From positions 62,001-126,000 of the forward strand of contig JACQWR010000024.1 of the NCBI GenBank assembly GCA_016209105.1: a stretch of DNA of 64,000 nt. Reading direction: 5' to 3'. The stretch is from Deltaproteobacteria bacterium. GTDB taxonomy: Bacteria; Desulfobacterota; Syntrophia; Syntrophales; JACQWR01. The translations under genes were made by a program, and so were the position numbers. Below the pieces are notes generated by a model. It had not been told where the DNA came from. It saw only the letters and a list, made by a program, of their open reading frames with translations, and ran no database searches. Positions 52,047-60,804 of the stretch are shown piece by piece (the stretch's first letter is position 1; every line of letters starts with the position of its first letter).

Positions 52047-52888
52047 TAAAAAAATTATCCCCGGCAAAGGTCAACCTGCACCTGAAAGTGCTCAGGAAAA
52101 GGGGGGACGGCTATCACGATATAGCGACGCTGCTGCAAAAGATAAGCCTTTATGATGAAATACATTTTCATACTCGTAAAGAAGGAATAGCCCTACGATG
52201 TCCCGACAGTTCCCTCCCGGAGAATGCGGATAACCTCGTTTACCGGGCCGCACAGGCGCTTTTCGCACGGGCCTCCTATACCGGAGGGATCGAGATAACC
52301 GTAATAAAGCATATCCCGGTGGCGGCCGGTCTGGGGGGCGGGAGCTCCGATGCGGCAACGGTGTTGACCACGCTCAATGACATGCTGGGGTTTAACTACC
52401 CCGATGACGAGCTGATGAAAATGGGCGTAAAACTGGGGGCGGATGTCCCCTTTTTTATTGCCGGAAATGCGGCCTGGGCTTTCGGCATCGGTGACCGCCT
52501 TAAGGCCGCGGAAAATATCCCTTTCCTCTGGTTTGTCCTCGTAAATCCACGCGTTGAACTATCCACAAAATTGGTCTATGAGAAACTCAATTTAAGATTG
52601 ACAAAAAAGACAATACATTATAAAGTTCCTCGCTTTTATACGACCGCTGATTTGATCAGCGGACTTCATAATGATCTGGAAATGGTCACGTTGTCACTTC
52701 ATCCTGCTTTGCAACGCATAAAGGACCTCCTGGTAGAGTTCGGTGCGCTGGGTGCATTGGTGTCGGGCAGCGGTCCCACCGTTTTCGGCGTATTTGAAAA
52801 GGAAGAAGCGGCACGAAAAGCGGAGGAAGCCCTGAAGAAAGCGGAAGCGGACGCATGGTCCGTGTTCCTGGCACACTCCCTCGGGTAG
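52043..52888 (+). CDS. ispE: 4-diphosphocytidyl-2-C-methyl-D-erythritol kinase
   Basis: A GHMP kinase of the non-mevalonate isoprenoid pathway. It phosphorylates CDP-methylerythritol. The N-terminal PAKVNLHLKVLRKRGDGYH, the ATP loop PVAAGLGGGSSDAATVL near residue 93 and the late ALVSGSGPTVFGVFE are all present. It has 281 residues. It overlaps the DUF1844 gene and precedes tRNA-Gln and prs, a common bacterial order. Confidence 0.96.
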   Translation: MIKKLSPAKVNLHLKVLRKRGDGYHDIATLLQKISLYDEIHFHTRKEGIALRCPDSSLPENADNLVYRAAQALFARASYTGGIEITVIKHIPVAAGLGGGSSDAATVLTTLNDMLGFNYPDDELMKMGVKLGADVPFFIAGNAAWAFGIGDRLKAAENIPFLWFVLVNPRVELSTKLVYEKLNLRLTKKTIHYKVPRFYTTADLISGLHNDLEMVTLSLHPALQRIKDLLVEFGALGALVSGSGPTVFGVFEKEEAARKAEEALKKAEADAWSVFLAHSLG

Positions 52889-52925
52889 GGGAAATGCCAC
52901 CTTCCCCCGTACGGGGGGTTTTGCA

Positions 52926-53037
52926 TTGAATCCATCCGCAGTAACCTGTGGAGAGTATTCGATTCTTAAGGAACGGTACTGTTGCCATTCGCTCGCTTAC
53001 CCCAAAGCCAAGCTATGGGAAATGCGCTCGCTACCGA
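52926..53037 (-). repeat. REP-like structured repeat, copy 12
   Basis: A minus-strand copy whose GAAT-adjacent end stops eight bases before tRNA-Gln. The first stem has decayed (CCCATAGCTTGGCTTTGGGG), and the linker and second hairpin are recognisable. It is between ispE and the tRNA gene. Confidence 0.8.
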
Positions 53038-53045
53038 ATTCATAA

Positions 53046-53120
53046 TGGGGCGTCGTCAAGCGGTAAGACACAAGATTTTGGTTCTTGCATTCGGAGGTTC
53101 GAATCCTCCCGCCCCAGCCA
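53046..53120 (+). tRNA. tRNA-Gln (anticodon UUG)
   Basis: A complete 75-nt cloverleaf with encoded CCA. The acceptor is TGGGGCG/CGCCCCA, the T arm GAGGTTCGAATCCTC, and the anticodon loop ATTTTGGTT with TTG. It is 31 bases upstream of prs, matching the ispE-tRNA-prs order seen in many bacteria. Confidence 0.97.
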
Positions 53121-53151
53121 ATATCAATGGTCTCATGCTGAAAGGATTCAG

Positions 53152-54093
53152 ATGCTCGAAAAGATAAGAGTTTTTTCCGGAAATGCAAGTTTGCCTCTCG
53201 CTCGCAAGATCTGTGAGAACTTGGGGGTGCCACTAGGCAAAGCAAACGTAACGACGTTCAGCGACGGCGAGACGCGGGTGGAAATCAATGAGAATGTTCG
53301 GGGCATGGATGTTTTTATTGTCCAATCCACCTGTTCACCCGTAAACGTAAGCTGCATGGAGCTCCTTATCATGATTGATGCCATGAAGAGGGCCTCCGCA
53401 GACCGCATAACCGCGGTAATACCCTATTACGGGTACGCCAGGCAGGACAGAAAGGTTGCGCCTCGTGCGCCCATTACGGCAAAGCTCGTGGCAGATCTGA
53501 TCACTACGGCAGGGGCTAACCGGGTGCTTGCCATGGATCTGCATGCGGGACAGATCCAGGGATTTTTCAATATCCCCGTGGATAATCTCTTCGCCACTCC
53601 GGTTCTCTTGGATTACATGCGAAAAAATTACCAGGACAACACGGTCATCGTTTCTCCCGATACGGGCGGTGTGGAACGGGCAAGGGCATTCGGAACCAGA
53701 CTCGGCGCAAATCTTGCGATAATAGACAAAAGAAGAGAGGGACCCAATGAAGCACAGGTTATGAACATCATCGGCAACGTAAAAGATAAAAGGGTCATCC
53801 TTCTCGACGATATGATAGACACTGCGGGTACCGTGGTGCAGGCGGCAAAGGCCCTGAAAAAGGAAGGCGCAACGGAGGTTTCCGTCTGCTGCACCCATCC
53901 CGTTCTCTCCGGGCCCTCCATGGAACGGATTGAAAAATCAAACATAAAGGAAGTTATCGTTACGGATACCATCTCCCTGAACGAAAAAGCGCAGGCCTGC
54001 AACCGTATCAAGGTCCTTTCCGTCGCCGGTCTTTTAAGCGAAGCCGTACGGCGCATCTATTATAATGATTCGGTGAGTTCACTGTTTATTTAG
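53152..54093 (+). CDS. prs: Ribose-phosphate pyrophosphokinase
   Basis: Makes PRPP from ribose 5-phosphate and ATP for nucleotide, His and Trp synthesis. The ATG at 53152 gives [19 protein letters not shown] and 313 residues. Family blocks are [20 protein letters not shown] (ATP flexible loop region), [15 protein letters not shown] and the PRPP loop [13 protein letters not shown] longer open frame through the tRNA is not real. It is followed by rplY and pth. Confidence 0.97.
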   Translation: MLEKIRVFSGNASLPLARKICENLGVPLGKANVTTFSDGETRVEINENVRGMDVFIVQSTCSPVNVSCMELLIMIDAMKRASADRITAVIPYYGYARQDRKVAPRAPITAKLVADLITTAGANRVLAMDLHAGQIQGFFNIPVDNLFATPVLLDYMRKNYQDNTVIVSPDTGGVERARAFGTRLGANLAIIDKRREGPNEAQVMNIIGNVKDKRVILLDDMIDTAGTVVQAAKALKKEGATEVSVCCTHPVLSGPSMERIEKSNIKEVIVTDTISLNEKAQACNRIKVLSVAGLLSEAVRRIYYNDSVSSLFI

Positions 54094-54135
54094 TAAGTTA
54101 GAAATTATCCCGTTAATCGGGGTTAGGAGGCATTA

Positions 54136-54795
54136 ATGGAAATATGTGATTTAAAGGCCAGCATCCGCAAGGAATCCAAAAAAGGACCGGCCAGAAGACT
54201 GAGACAGCAGGGCATGCTCCCTGCGGTATTTTACGGTCGTGGAAGCGCTTCACTCCTGTTGTCGCTCAGTTCTTCCGACCTGCTGAAGTTAAGAAAGCAG
54301 AAAGCGGAAAACGTGTTCATCAAGCTGATTATTGATGACGGCGGTAAGAAGGTTGAGAAACTTTCCATGATTAAGGAGTTGCAGATTGAACCGGTGAGCA
54401 GAAGCTTCGTTCACGCCGATTTTTACGAAATCAGCATGGATCACGAGCTCACCCTGGACATCCCTCTTCACTTTGTGGGAACACCGATAGGTGTTGAAAA
54501 CGGCGGGGAACTGCAACATGTAAAAAGAGAGCTCCGGGTATCCTGTCTTCCCACAAAACTGCCGGAGTTTATCGAGATGGATATCAGCAGCTTGGATATC
54601 GGCGACTCGTTCAAGGTGAAGGACATTGCCGCTATCGAGGGGGTGACGGTATTAGATCACGAGGACGCTTCTGTCGTTACCGTGACGGCCATAAGGGTAG
54701 CCAAAGTAACAACGGAGGAAGCGGTCGTGGAAGAAACTGGGGAAACCGCTGAAGGCGGAGAAGTGAAAGCGGAGGAGAAGGAGAAGGGAAGCTAA
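54136..54795 (+). CDS. rplY: 50S ribosomal protein L25/CTC
   Basis: A 5S rRNA-binding protein of the long CTC type. The L25 domain occupies residues 1-95 (ARRLRQQGMLPAVFYGRG; VLIKELQ-like SMIKELQIEPVSRSFVHADF), and the beta-rich TL5/CTC domain follows to about 185. The tail is strongly acidic (EEAVVEETGETAEGGEV). It has 219 residues. It is in the usual order prs-rplY-pth. Confidence 0.96.
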   Translation: MEICDLKASIRKESKKGPARRLRQQGMLPAVFYGRGSASLLLSLSSSDLLKLRKQKAENVFIKLIIDDGGKKVEKLSMIKELQIEPVSRSFVHADFYEISMDHELTLDIPLHFVGTPIGVENGGELQHVKRELRVSCLPTKLPEFIEMDISSLDIGDSFKVKDIAAIEGVTVLDHEDASVVTVTAIRVAKVTTEEAVVEETGETAEGGEVKAEEKEKGS

Positions 54796-54879
54796 GCGGA
54801 CGCGGTTTACGGGAAGAGCGACCGTTAGCGGCGGCCGTCACCGTTGTCGCTCACGCTCCCTTCTTGAAGGAGGTCTCCG

Positions 54880-55467
54880 GTGAAGCTTATTGTCGGGCTG
54901 GGAAACCCAGGCGCCCGGTACCAGTTCACTAGGCACAATATGGGGTTTCTGGTACTCGATCAACTGGCCCGCGAGCTGGACATACCGGTAAGCCAGAAGG
55001 GATTTGACTCCTATTTCGGAAAAGGGAAGATCGGGCGCACCCCCCTCTTCCTTGCAAAACCTCAGATTTACATGAATTTAAGCGGTATTGCGGTAAAAAA
55101 AATTGTTGATTACTTCAAAACCGATATTAAAAACTTAATCATCATCCATGATGATCTGGACCTGCCTTTTGAAGTAATTCGTATAAAGGCAGGAGGCGGC
55201 CACGGGGGTCATAAAGGACTGATATCAATCATTGATCATCTGGGAGCGGATTTCACCAGGATACGGCTGGGCATAGGGAAACCGCTCCGGAAAACAATGG
55301 TCGAGGATTATGTCCTCTCCCCCTTCAACGGCGATGAAATGGCAAGGCTGTCCCGTCTCACCTCAATTGCGGGCGAGGCGGTACGAGAAGTTGTCTCCTC
55401 GGGAATTCAGGCAGCCAGGCAGAAATTCAATCGCAGGGCCATAGAAAATCTAATCAAGGAGGCTTAA
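54880..55467 (+). CDS. pth: Peptidyl-tRNA hydrolase
   Basis: Releases peptides from prematurely dropped peptidyl-tRNA. The start is GTG at 54880 with AAGGAGG upstream. Motifs: GLGNPGARYQFTRHNMGF (Asn and His catalytic), FLAKPQIYMNLSG, IIHDDLDLPF and GGGHGGHKGL. It has 195 residues. hppA begins four bases after the stop, replacing the ychF usually found next in other proteobacteria. Confidence 0.96.
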   Translation: MKLIVGLGNPGARYQFTRHNMGFLVLDQLARELDIPVSQKGFDSYFGKGKIGRTPLFLAKPQIYMNLSGIAVKKIVDYFKTDIKNLIIIHDDLDLPFEVIRIKAGGGHGGHKGLISIIDHLGADFTRIRLGIGKPLRKTMVEDYVLSPFNGDEMARLSRLTSIAGEAVREVVSSGIQAARQKFNRRAIENLIKEA

Positions 55468-55470
55468 ACA

Positions 55471-57927
55471 ATGACTATCAGCAAACGCATTTCTCTCATT
55501 CTTCCGTTTACGATTATCGGTATCTTACTGTTAATCGCGGCTGCCCCGGCGGCCTTTGCAGGTGAGGCGGACATCAATCTACCCGATTTGACCAATGTCG
55601 TTTTCAACATCTTCGGCAGTTCCGTACAGGGAACAACCATCCTCAACTGGGGACTGATCATCTGCATCATCGGCATGATTTTCGGTGTCATCCAGTACAA
55701 TCAGACCAAGAGCCTGCCAGCCCATCGTTCCATGCTCGACGTGTCGAACACGATCTGGGAAACCTGTAAAACCTATCTTACCCAGCAGGGAAAGTTTCTT
55801 TCCGCACTCTGGGCACTCATCGCGATTTGCATCATTTACTACTTTGCCGGATTGCAGGGCGCTCCAGCATCGAATGTAATTATTATCCTGATCGCCTCCA
55901 TCATGGGGATCCTGGGATCGTACGGCGTCGCCTGGTTTGGCATCCGGATCAACACCGTCGCCAATTCTCGTGCGGCTTTCGCCTCTCTGCGCGGCATTCC
56001 GCTGGATATCGTCAATATCTGTCTCCGTTCGGGTATGAGCGTGGGCCTGCTCCTGGTGAGCGTGGAACTCTTTTTCATGATCTGCATCCTGGCCTATATT
56101 CCGAAAGAACTGGCGGGACCCTGTTTCATCGGTTTTGCCATCGGGGAGTCCCTCGGCGCCAGCGCGCTCAGGATCTGCGGCGGTATCTTCACCAAGATTG
56201 CGGATATCGGCTCCGACCTCATGAAAATCGTCTTCCACCTTCCCGAAGACGACCCGAAGAATCCGGGCGTCATCGCGGACTGCACGGGTGACAACGCGGG
56301 AGACAGCGTCGGCCCTACGGCTGACGGGTTTGAGACCTACGGGGTAACCGGGGTCGCCCTCATTGCCTTTCTTGCTCTGGCGCTCTTCAGCAACCCCGCC
56401 ATGGGCGGCAAGCTCATCATCTGGATCTTTGCCATGCGTATCCTGATGATCCTCACCTCGCTCGTTTCCTACTTCGTCAACGACGTGGCAAGTAAATCGC
56501 TCTTCGGCGACAAGAAAGAATTCGACTTCGAGGTACCGCTCACGAACCTCGTGTGGCTCACCTCGGCAATTTCCATTATCGTCACCTTCGTCGCCAGTTA
56601 TGTACTTCTCTCGGATCTGACGGGCGTGCAGAGCTCCCTCTGGTGGACGCTTTCCATCATCATCAGCTGCGGAACCGTTGCCGGCGCCCTGATCCCGGAA
56701 TTTACGAAGGTCTTCACCAGCACCAAATCCCGGCATTGCGAGGAAGTGGTCAATTCCTCTCGCCAGGGCGGGGCATCCCTGAATATTCTCTCCGGGTTTG
56801 TGGCGGGTAACTTCTCAGCTTTCTGGGAAGGGCTTGTCATCCTCCTGCTCATGTTTGTTGCATACCTCGTCTCCGGCAACGAATCCATCACGACGCTCAT
56901 GCCGGCGGATTTAAAATTCGCCGCACCGGTTTTCGCCTTCGGTCTGGTGGCCTTCGGTTTCCTCGGCATGGGACCCGTAACCATCGCCGTGGACAGCTTC
57001 GGTCCCGTATCGGACAATGCCCAGTCCATCTACGAACTTTCCATGATCGAACAGATCCCGGATGTGAAGAACGTAATAAAAAAGGAATTCGGCTTCGAGC
57101 CGAACTTTAAAGAATCCAAGGATTACCTGGAAGCGGCAGACGGGGGAGGAAACACGTTCAAAGCCACGGCCAAGCCGGTGCTGATCGGAACGGCGGTGGT
57201 GGGCGCCACCACGATGGTCTTCGGCATCATCATCCTCCTGGACCGCCTCTTCGGTGACGTGGAGGCGCATTTAAGCCTCGTACAGCCAGAGGTTATCCTC
57301 GGTCTCCTCATGGGCGGATGCGTGATCTACTGGTTCACCGGCGCTTCTTGCCAGGCCGTTGTCACGGGATCCTACCAGGCCGTCGTCTTCATCAAAAATA
57401 ACATCAAATTGAGTGACAAGTCGGCATCGATCGCAGACAGCAAGGAAGTGGTTAAGATTTGTACCCAGTATGCCCAGAAAGGGATGATCAATATCTTCGT
57501 GGTCATTTTCTTCATGGCCCTGGCACTCTCTTTCTTCGATCCTTATTTCTTCATCGGCTACCTCGTGGGTATCGCCTTCTTCGGCCTTTTCCAAGCCATC
57601 TTCATGGCCAACGCGGGAGGCTGCTGGGATAACGCAAAGAAGATCGTGGAAGTTGACCTGAAGGAAAAGAACACGCCGCTGCACGAGGCGACCGTCGTCG
57701 GTGATACCGTTGGTGACCCCTTCAAGGATACCTCGTCGGTTTCCCTGAACCCCGTTATCAAGTTTACTACCCTCTTTGGCCTGCTCGCCGTGGAAATCGC
57801 CGTAGAAATGCAACGGTCTGGCCTTACGGGACTCAAGATGACACTGGCCGCGGTTTTCTTCCTGATCGCACTGGTTTTCGTCTATCGTTCGTTCTATAAT
57901 ATGAGAATTTCTTCAGAAAAGCTGTAA
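55471..57927 (+). CDS. hppA: Membrane proton-pumping pyrophosphatase
   Basis: Couples PPi hydrolysis to ion pumping, a known energy-saving device in syntrophic and fermentative anaerobes. It has 818 residues and about 16 membrane segments. The PPi site is seen in IADCTGDNAGDSVGPTADGF near residue 268 and in GDTVGDPFKDTSSVSLNP near 742. The segment GNTFKATAKP (about 565) has Lys where K+-dependent enzymes have Ala (GNTTAA), which points to the K+-independent, H+-pumping type. A signal-like N-terminus is present (AAPAAFAGEAD). It directly follows pth and ends at a strong terminator. Confidence 0.95.
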   Translation: MTISKRISLILPFTIIGILLLIAAAPAAFAGEADINLPDLTNVVFNIFGSSVQGTTILNWGLIICIIGMIFGVIQYNQTKSLPAHRSMLDVSNTIWETCKTYLTQQGKFLSALWALIAICIIYYFAGLQGAPASNVIIILIASIMGILGSYGVAWFGIRINTVANSRAAFASLRGIPLDIVNICLRSGMSVGLLLVSVELFFMICILAYIPKELAGPCFIGFAIGESLGASALRICGGIFTKIADIGSDLMKIVFHLPEDDPKNPGVIADCTGDNAGDSVGPTADGFETYGVTGVALIAFLALALFSNPAMGGKLIIWIFAMRILMILTSLVSYFVNDVASKSLFGDKKEFDFEVPLTNLVWLTSAISIIVTFVASYVLLSDLTGVQSSLWWTLSIIISCGTVAGALIPEFTKVFTSTKSRHCEEVVNSSRQGGASLNILSGFVAGNFSAFWEGLVILLLMFVAYLVSGNESITTLMPADLKFAAPVFAFGLVAFGFLGMGPVTIAVDSFGPVSDNAQSIYELSMIEQIPDVKNVIKKEFGFEPNFKESKDYLEAADGGGNTFKATAKPVLIGTAVVGATTMVFGIIILLDRLFGDVEAHLSLVQPEVILGLLMGGCVIYWFTGASCQAVVTGSYQAVVFIKNNIKLSDKSASIADSKEVVKICTQYAQKGMINIFVVIFFMALALSFFDPYFFIGYLVGIAFFGLFQAIFMANAGGCWDNAKKIVEVDLKEKNTPLHEATVVGDTVGDPFKDTSSVSLNPVIKFTTLFGLLAVEIAVEMQRSGLTGLKMTLAAVFFLIALVFVYRSFYNMRISSEKL

Positions 57928-57953
57928 ACCAAAGTAGTTTGATAATAAAAAGG

Positions 57954-57984
57954 ACGCCCCGTCTTATAGCGGGGCGTTTTTTTT
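57954..57984 (+). terminator. Intrinsic terminator of the prs-rplY-pth-hppA run
   Basis: ACGCCCC-loop-GGGGCGT followed by seven to eight T, about 27 bases after hppA. Confidence 0.92.
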
Positions 57985-58021
57985 ATTTAAGAGAAAGGCG
58001 TTTAAATTATCTGTCGGTAAA

Positions 58022-58232
58022 ATAAAAAAATGGCGGATGGAAAAGGAGGGATCCTAAAAACCATCCGCCACTATGTAAACTGAGAGGTTTTGTGCGGTCG
58101 TGCCTCCCAGATTATCTGAGGGGGCCGGTGGATGGAGAGGAGGGTATGAACCATCCACCGAATTTAAAACTCACAGATTATCTTAACGGTTAGTGCCAAT
58201 CTGCCAGATTTTCAATTTTCAAAAAACGATTG
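58022..58232 (-). ncRNA. Candidate sigma-54-dependent small RNA with two CCCUCC-loop hairpins
   Basis: An RNA of about 210 nt is predicted on the minus strand, from a start near 58232 (12 bases after the sigma-54 -12 element) to the U-tract at 58024-58030. Hairpin 1: CGGTGGATGG/CCATCCACCG (arms at 58151-58160 and 58126-58135), loop UUCAUACCCUCCUCU. Hairpin 2: TGGCGGATGG/CCATCCGCCA (58061-58070 and 58031-58040), loop containing GAUCCCUCCUUUU, followed by UUUUUUU, so it also serves as terminator. The two hairpins differ at two stem positions and both differences are compensated. A middle stem (58080-58087 with 58103-58110) is fully paired only on the minus strand, where one pair is G-U; the plus strand would have A-C. 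Both loops expose a perfect complement to the Shine-Dalgarno GGAGG. No reading frame of note is present. Confidence 0.65.
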
Positions 58233-58242
58233 CCTAATATAT

Positions 58243-58258
58243 AGCAAAAGGAATGCCA
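58243..58258 (-). promoter_or_regulatory. Sigma-54 (-24/-12) promoter of the small RNA
   Basis: On the minus strand TGGCATTCCTTTTGCT: GG at -24 and GC at -12 with correct spacing, and TTGCT matching the -12 block exactly. It differs from TGGCACGNNNNTTGCW only at CG (here TT). Confidence 0.68.
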
Positions 58259-58418
58259 CATTAAGAAAATAATATCTTGCAGGAAAAGATAAAAAGTGAT
58301 TTTAATTAAAACATAATGATGACGTCATATTACAGTTGAAAAAAGATGAAATATTTCTTCGGAAAGACGTTTTTCCATTCGTTCTTGGGGAAAAATAAAG
58401 CAGGATAAAGGAGAGAAT

Positions 58419-58521
58419 GTGCGATTTATGCACTAAGAAAAAGAAATAAAAACAAGAAAGCCCTTCTATACAAAGAAACAGCCGCTGTGCGATAAACGCA
58501 CCATATGTGCGATAAATGCAC
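58419..58521. promoter_or_regulatory. Three dyad sites, likely enhancer for the sigma-54 promoter
   Basis: Three 15-bp near-palindromes with identical GTGCG..GCAC arms: GTGCGATTTATGCAC (58419-58433), GTGCGATAAACGCAC (58487-58501) and GTGCGATAAATGCAC (58507-58521). The last is extended by perfect CCATAT/ATATGG arms to 58501-58527. They lie about 170-265 bp upstream of the promoter at 58243, normal for sigma-54 enhancers. The last two are 20 bp apart. Confidence 0.6.
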
Positions 58522-58565
58522 ATATGGTAACTTAAAGTTATTATTGATATTCCTGAGGAACATCA

Positions 58566-60737
58566 TCATTTCTCATTCGCTCGTTTGCCCTGCGGCAAGC
58601 CGCTGGGTAGGAGCTTGTTGCCGAATTCAATAAAACCATTGATTTTTTTCTGTTCACGCATGAATTTATAACGGGAAATGCCCAAGAGGGTGGCTGCTTT
58701 CGTCTTTCTACCCATACTCAAATCAAGAGCCCTAACGAGAACCTTCTTTTTGGTATCATTGAGAATTTTCTCTATCAAACTCTCATATTTCAATCCATTC
58801 TCGGATAACCGTGTTAGTATATCATCAAGGCTATCCTTAACTAAGCCCTGGTTTACTCTGATCTCTGCGGGAAGGTTTTCCGGAACAATCACATCCCCTA
58901 CATCATGGAGAATCATGATTCGTTCAATGATGTTTTTCAATTCCCGGACATTGCCCGGCCAGTGGTAGTTTTTCAGAATTTGCTCGGCATCCTTGTCAAA
59001 GCCTTTAACCTTCTTCATGAATTTTTTATTGAACTCCTCGACATAATACCGGGCCAGAAGAATGATATCGTCCACCCGCTCCCGGAGCGGCGGGATCAGA
59101 ATGGGTACGACACTGATCCGATAGTAGAGGTCTTCACGGAAGCTTCCTTGGGCAACCATGCGATTCAGATCCTTGTTCGTGGCAAAAACGAAGCGGATAT
59201 CCACGGGAATTTCTTCATTTCCTCCCAGCCTGCGGATGTATCCGTCTTCCAGAACTCGCAGGAACTTCGCCTGCAGATGCACGCTCATGTCCCCGATCTC
59301 ATCCAAGAGCATGGTGCCGCCGTTCGCATATTCCAGGAGGCCTATTTTTCTCTTCCTTGCATCAGTAAAAGCGCCCTGCTCGTAGCCGAACAATTCACTC
59401 TCCAGCAGCGTGCCCGGTATGGCGGCGCAGTTTACCTCAACAAAGGGCTTGGAACTCCTGTTGCTCTGCCGGTGTATGGCCCGGGCAGTCAACTCCTTGC
59501 CCGTGCCGCTCTCCCCCTGAATCAGGATGTTGGTATTATGTCCGGCAACATCTTCGATCACATGAAAAAGATCGAGCATCTTCTTTGACTGGCCGAGAAT
59601 ATTGTGAAACCCCAGCAGGATGTCTTCCCGCTCCTTGAGCTTTTTGACCTCGGTTTTCAGGGTCTTGGCCTCAAGGTAGAGCATGGCCTGCATGATGGCG
59701 TTGTCGTATGCAGTAATGGCATTTTTCACCAGGATATCCAGGACGTGAACCTGGTCCTGGGAATAGCTGCCGGAAACCTTTGCAATATAAAGCGCCCCTT
59801 CAAACTTGTTTACGGTACAGAAGGGGATGGCTATCTCCACAGGATGGCCGGCAAAAAGTCCTTCCCTTGTTGAAGGCGACTTCAATGCCACCGTTTTATC
59901 CGCTATCGCCTGCCTGATGACCCCGTATCCCATTTTCTGCTCGTAGATTTCCTTGTCTTGAGAGATCGCCTCCCCGTCTTTGACGATATAACGGCCCTTG
60001 AGCATGTCATGGAAACAGAAAAGAGCCTTCTGGGCGTGGGTGATCCTGAGAGCGCTCTCTATCATGATGTCATGGATACGATAATCGAGGACGTAATTGG
60101 AATTCATCGAAGAGACCGCTTCCTGGAGGATTATCAACTGGCGTATCTTCTCCGCATTCGTTTCAAAGAGCGTCATATTGTAAATAATGATGCTCATCTG
60201 GTTGGCGAAGGTAAGGAAAAGGTCTATCTCCTCGGGATAAATCCTGGTTCCTTCGCGGCGCCAAGCAACGATACTGCCGATTACCTCATCGCCGATCTTG
60301 AGAGGCGCGCAAAAAAGAGCCCCCCGGTCATCAATGTTTGCCAGTACCCGGTCTGTTTCCGTCATCCGCGGATCAGTCGCCGCATCTGCAATGGTAATCG
60401 GCTGGCCCGTCTTTGTAACCTTGGCTGATATGCAGTCGTTCTCATAGACATCAATGGCGAGGGAAAATGCCTTTTGCGCCTCCTCTGGGGGATAGTTTTT
60501 CACCACCTTCGTTTCCAAATAGCGTTTCGTTTCATCAAAAAGGCGGATAATGCCCCGGTCGAATCCTATCGTATCCACCGTTTCATCCAGAATTTTTGAA
60601 AGAATCTCGTCAACCTTTGAGGGCGCGGTGAGGAAGGTGCTGATATGGAAAATGCTCTTGAGCAGTTTGTCCTTGTCCAGCAAAGACACGGAAGCTTCCG
60701 CACCATCAGGTATCGTAATAGGGGTTATGGTTTCCAT
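58566..60737 (-). CDS. Sigma-54-dependent activator (GAF-GAF-AAA+-Fis)
   Basis: An enhancer-binding protein of 723 residues from the ATG at 60737 (GAGGG upstream); an in-frame GTG at 60800 is possible. Two GAF-like sensor regions (about 20-175 and 190-345) precede AAA+ with GESGTGKE, the GAFTDA version of the sigma-54 contact loop (Asp for Gly) and WPGNVRELKNIIERI. A Fis-type helix-turn-helix (RKTKAATLLGISRYKFMREQ) follows. The last 19 or so residues (FGNKLLPSGLPQGKRANEK) are encoded by an inserted REP-like half repeat, so the original C-terminus was shorter or different. Downstream on the same strand lie three dyads and a sigma-54 promoter for a small RNA, its most likely target. The cNMP-binding gene ends just upstream. 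Confidence 0.93.
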   Translation of the reverse strand: METITPITIPDGAEASVSLLDKDKLLKSIFHISTFLTAPSKVDEILSKILDETVDTIGFDRGIIRLFDETKRYLETKVVKNYPPEEAQKAFSLAIDVYENDCISAKVTKTGQPITIADAATDPRMTETDRVLANIDDRGALFCAPLKIGDEVIGSIVAWRREGTRIYPEEIDLFLTFANQMSIIIYNMTLFETNAEKIRQLIILQEAVSSMNSNYVLDYRIHDIMIESALRITHAQKALFCFHDMLKGRYIVKDGEAISQDKEIYEQKMGYGVIRQAIADKTVALKSPSTREGLFAGHPVEIAIPFCTVNKFEGALYIAKVSGSYSQDQVHVLDILVKNAITAYDNAIMQAMLYLEAKTLKTEVKKLKEREDILLGFHNILGQSKKMLDLFHVIEDVAGHNTNILIQGESGTGKELTARAIHRQSNRSSKPFVEVNCAAIPGTLLESELFGYEQGAFTDARKRKIGLLEYANGGTMLLDEIGDMSVHLQAKFLRVLEDGYIRRLGGNEEIPVDIRFVFATNKDLNRMVAQGSFREDLYYRISVVPILIPPLRERVDDIILLARYYVEEFNKKFMKKVKGFDKDAEQILKNYHWPGNVRELKNIIERIMILHDVGDVIVPENLPAEIRVNQGLVKDSLDDILTRLSENGLKYESLIEKILNDTKKKVLVRALDLSMGRKTKAATLLGISRYKFMREQKKINGFIEFGNKLLPSGLPQGKRANEK
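58570..58624 (-). repeat. Half REP-like repeat inside the end of the activator gene, copy 13
   Basis: On the minus strand after TTGAAT: TCGGCAACAAGCTCC, hairpin CCCAGCGG-CTTG-CCGCAGGG and AAACGAGCGAATG. It is read through by the activator frame, which stops at 58566-58568. Confidence 0.8.
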
Positions 60738-60804
60738 GGAAAATATTCCCTCAAAAAGTGATACTCCCCGCTCATAAGACGGGACCTGCAGGGTGTGCAC
60801 CCGG

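Noticed and set aside
52948-53151. A longer N-terminus for prs
   Set aside because: It would translate through the tRNA-Gln gene and a REP-like copy; the conserved Prs start is at 53152.
55579-56736. A 385-codon open frame on the minus strand
   Set aside because: Antisense to hppA and rich in Asp, Glu, His and Arg; a shadow of a membrane-protein gene.
58022-58160. The twin hairpins read on the plus strand as CsrA decoys (GGAGGG loops)
   Set aside because: Considered seriously because GGA in hairpin loops binds CsrA. The U-tract, the sigma-54 promoter and the G-U pair in the middle stem all support the minus strand, and no promoter is evident on the plus strand.
58302-58523. A 73-codon open frame on the minus strand over the enhancer region
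   Set aside because: It covers the dyads and A/T-rich leader, has low complexity, and no start context.
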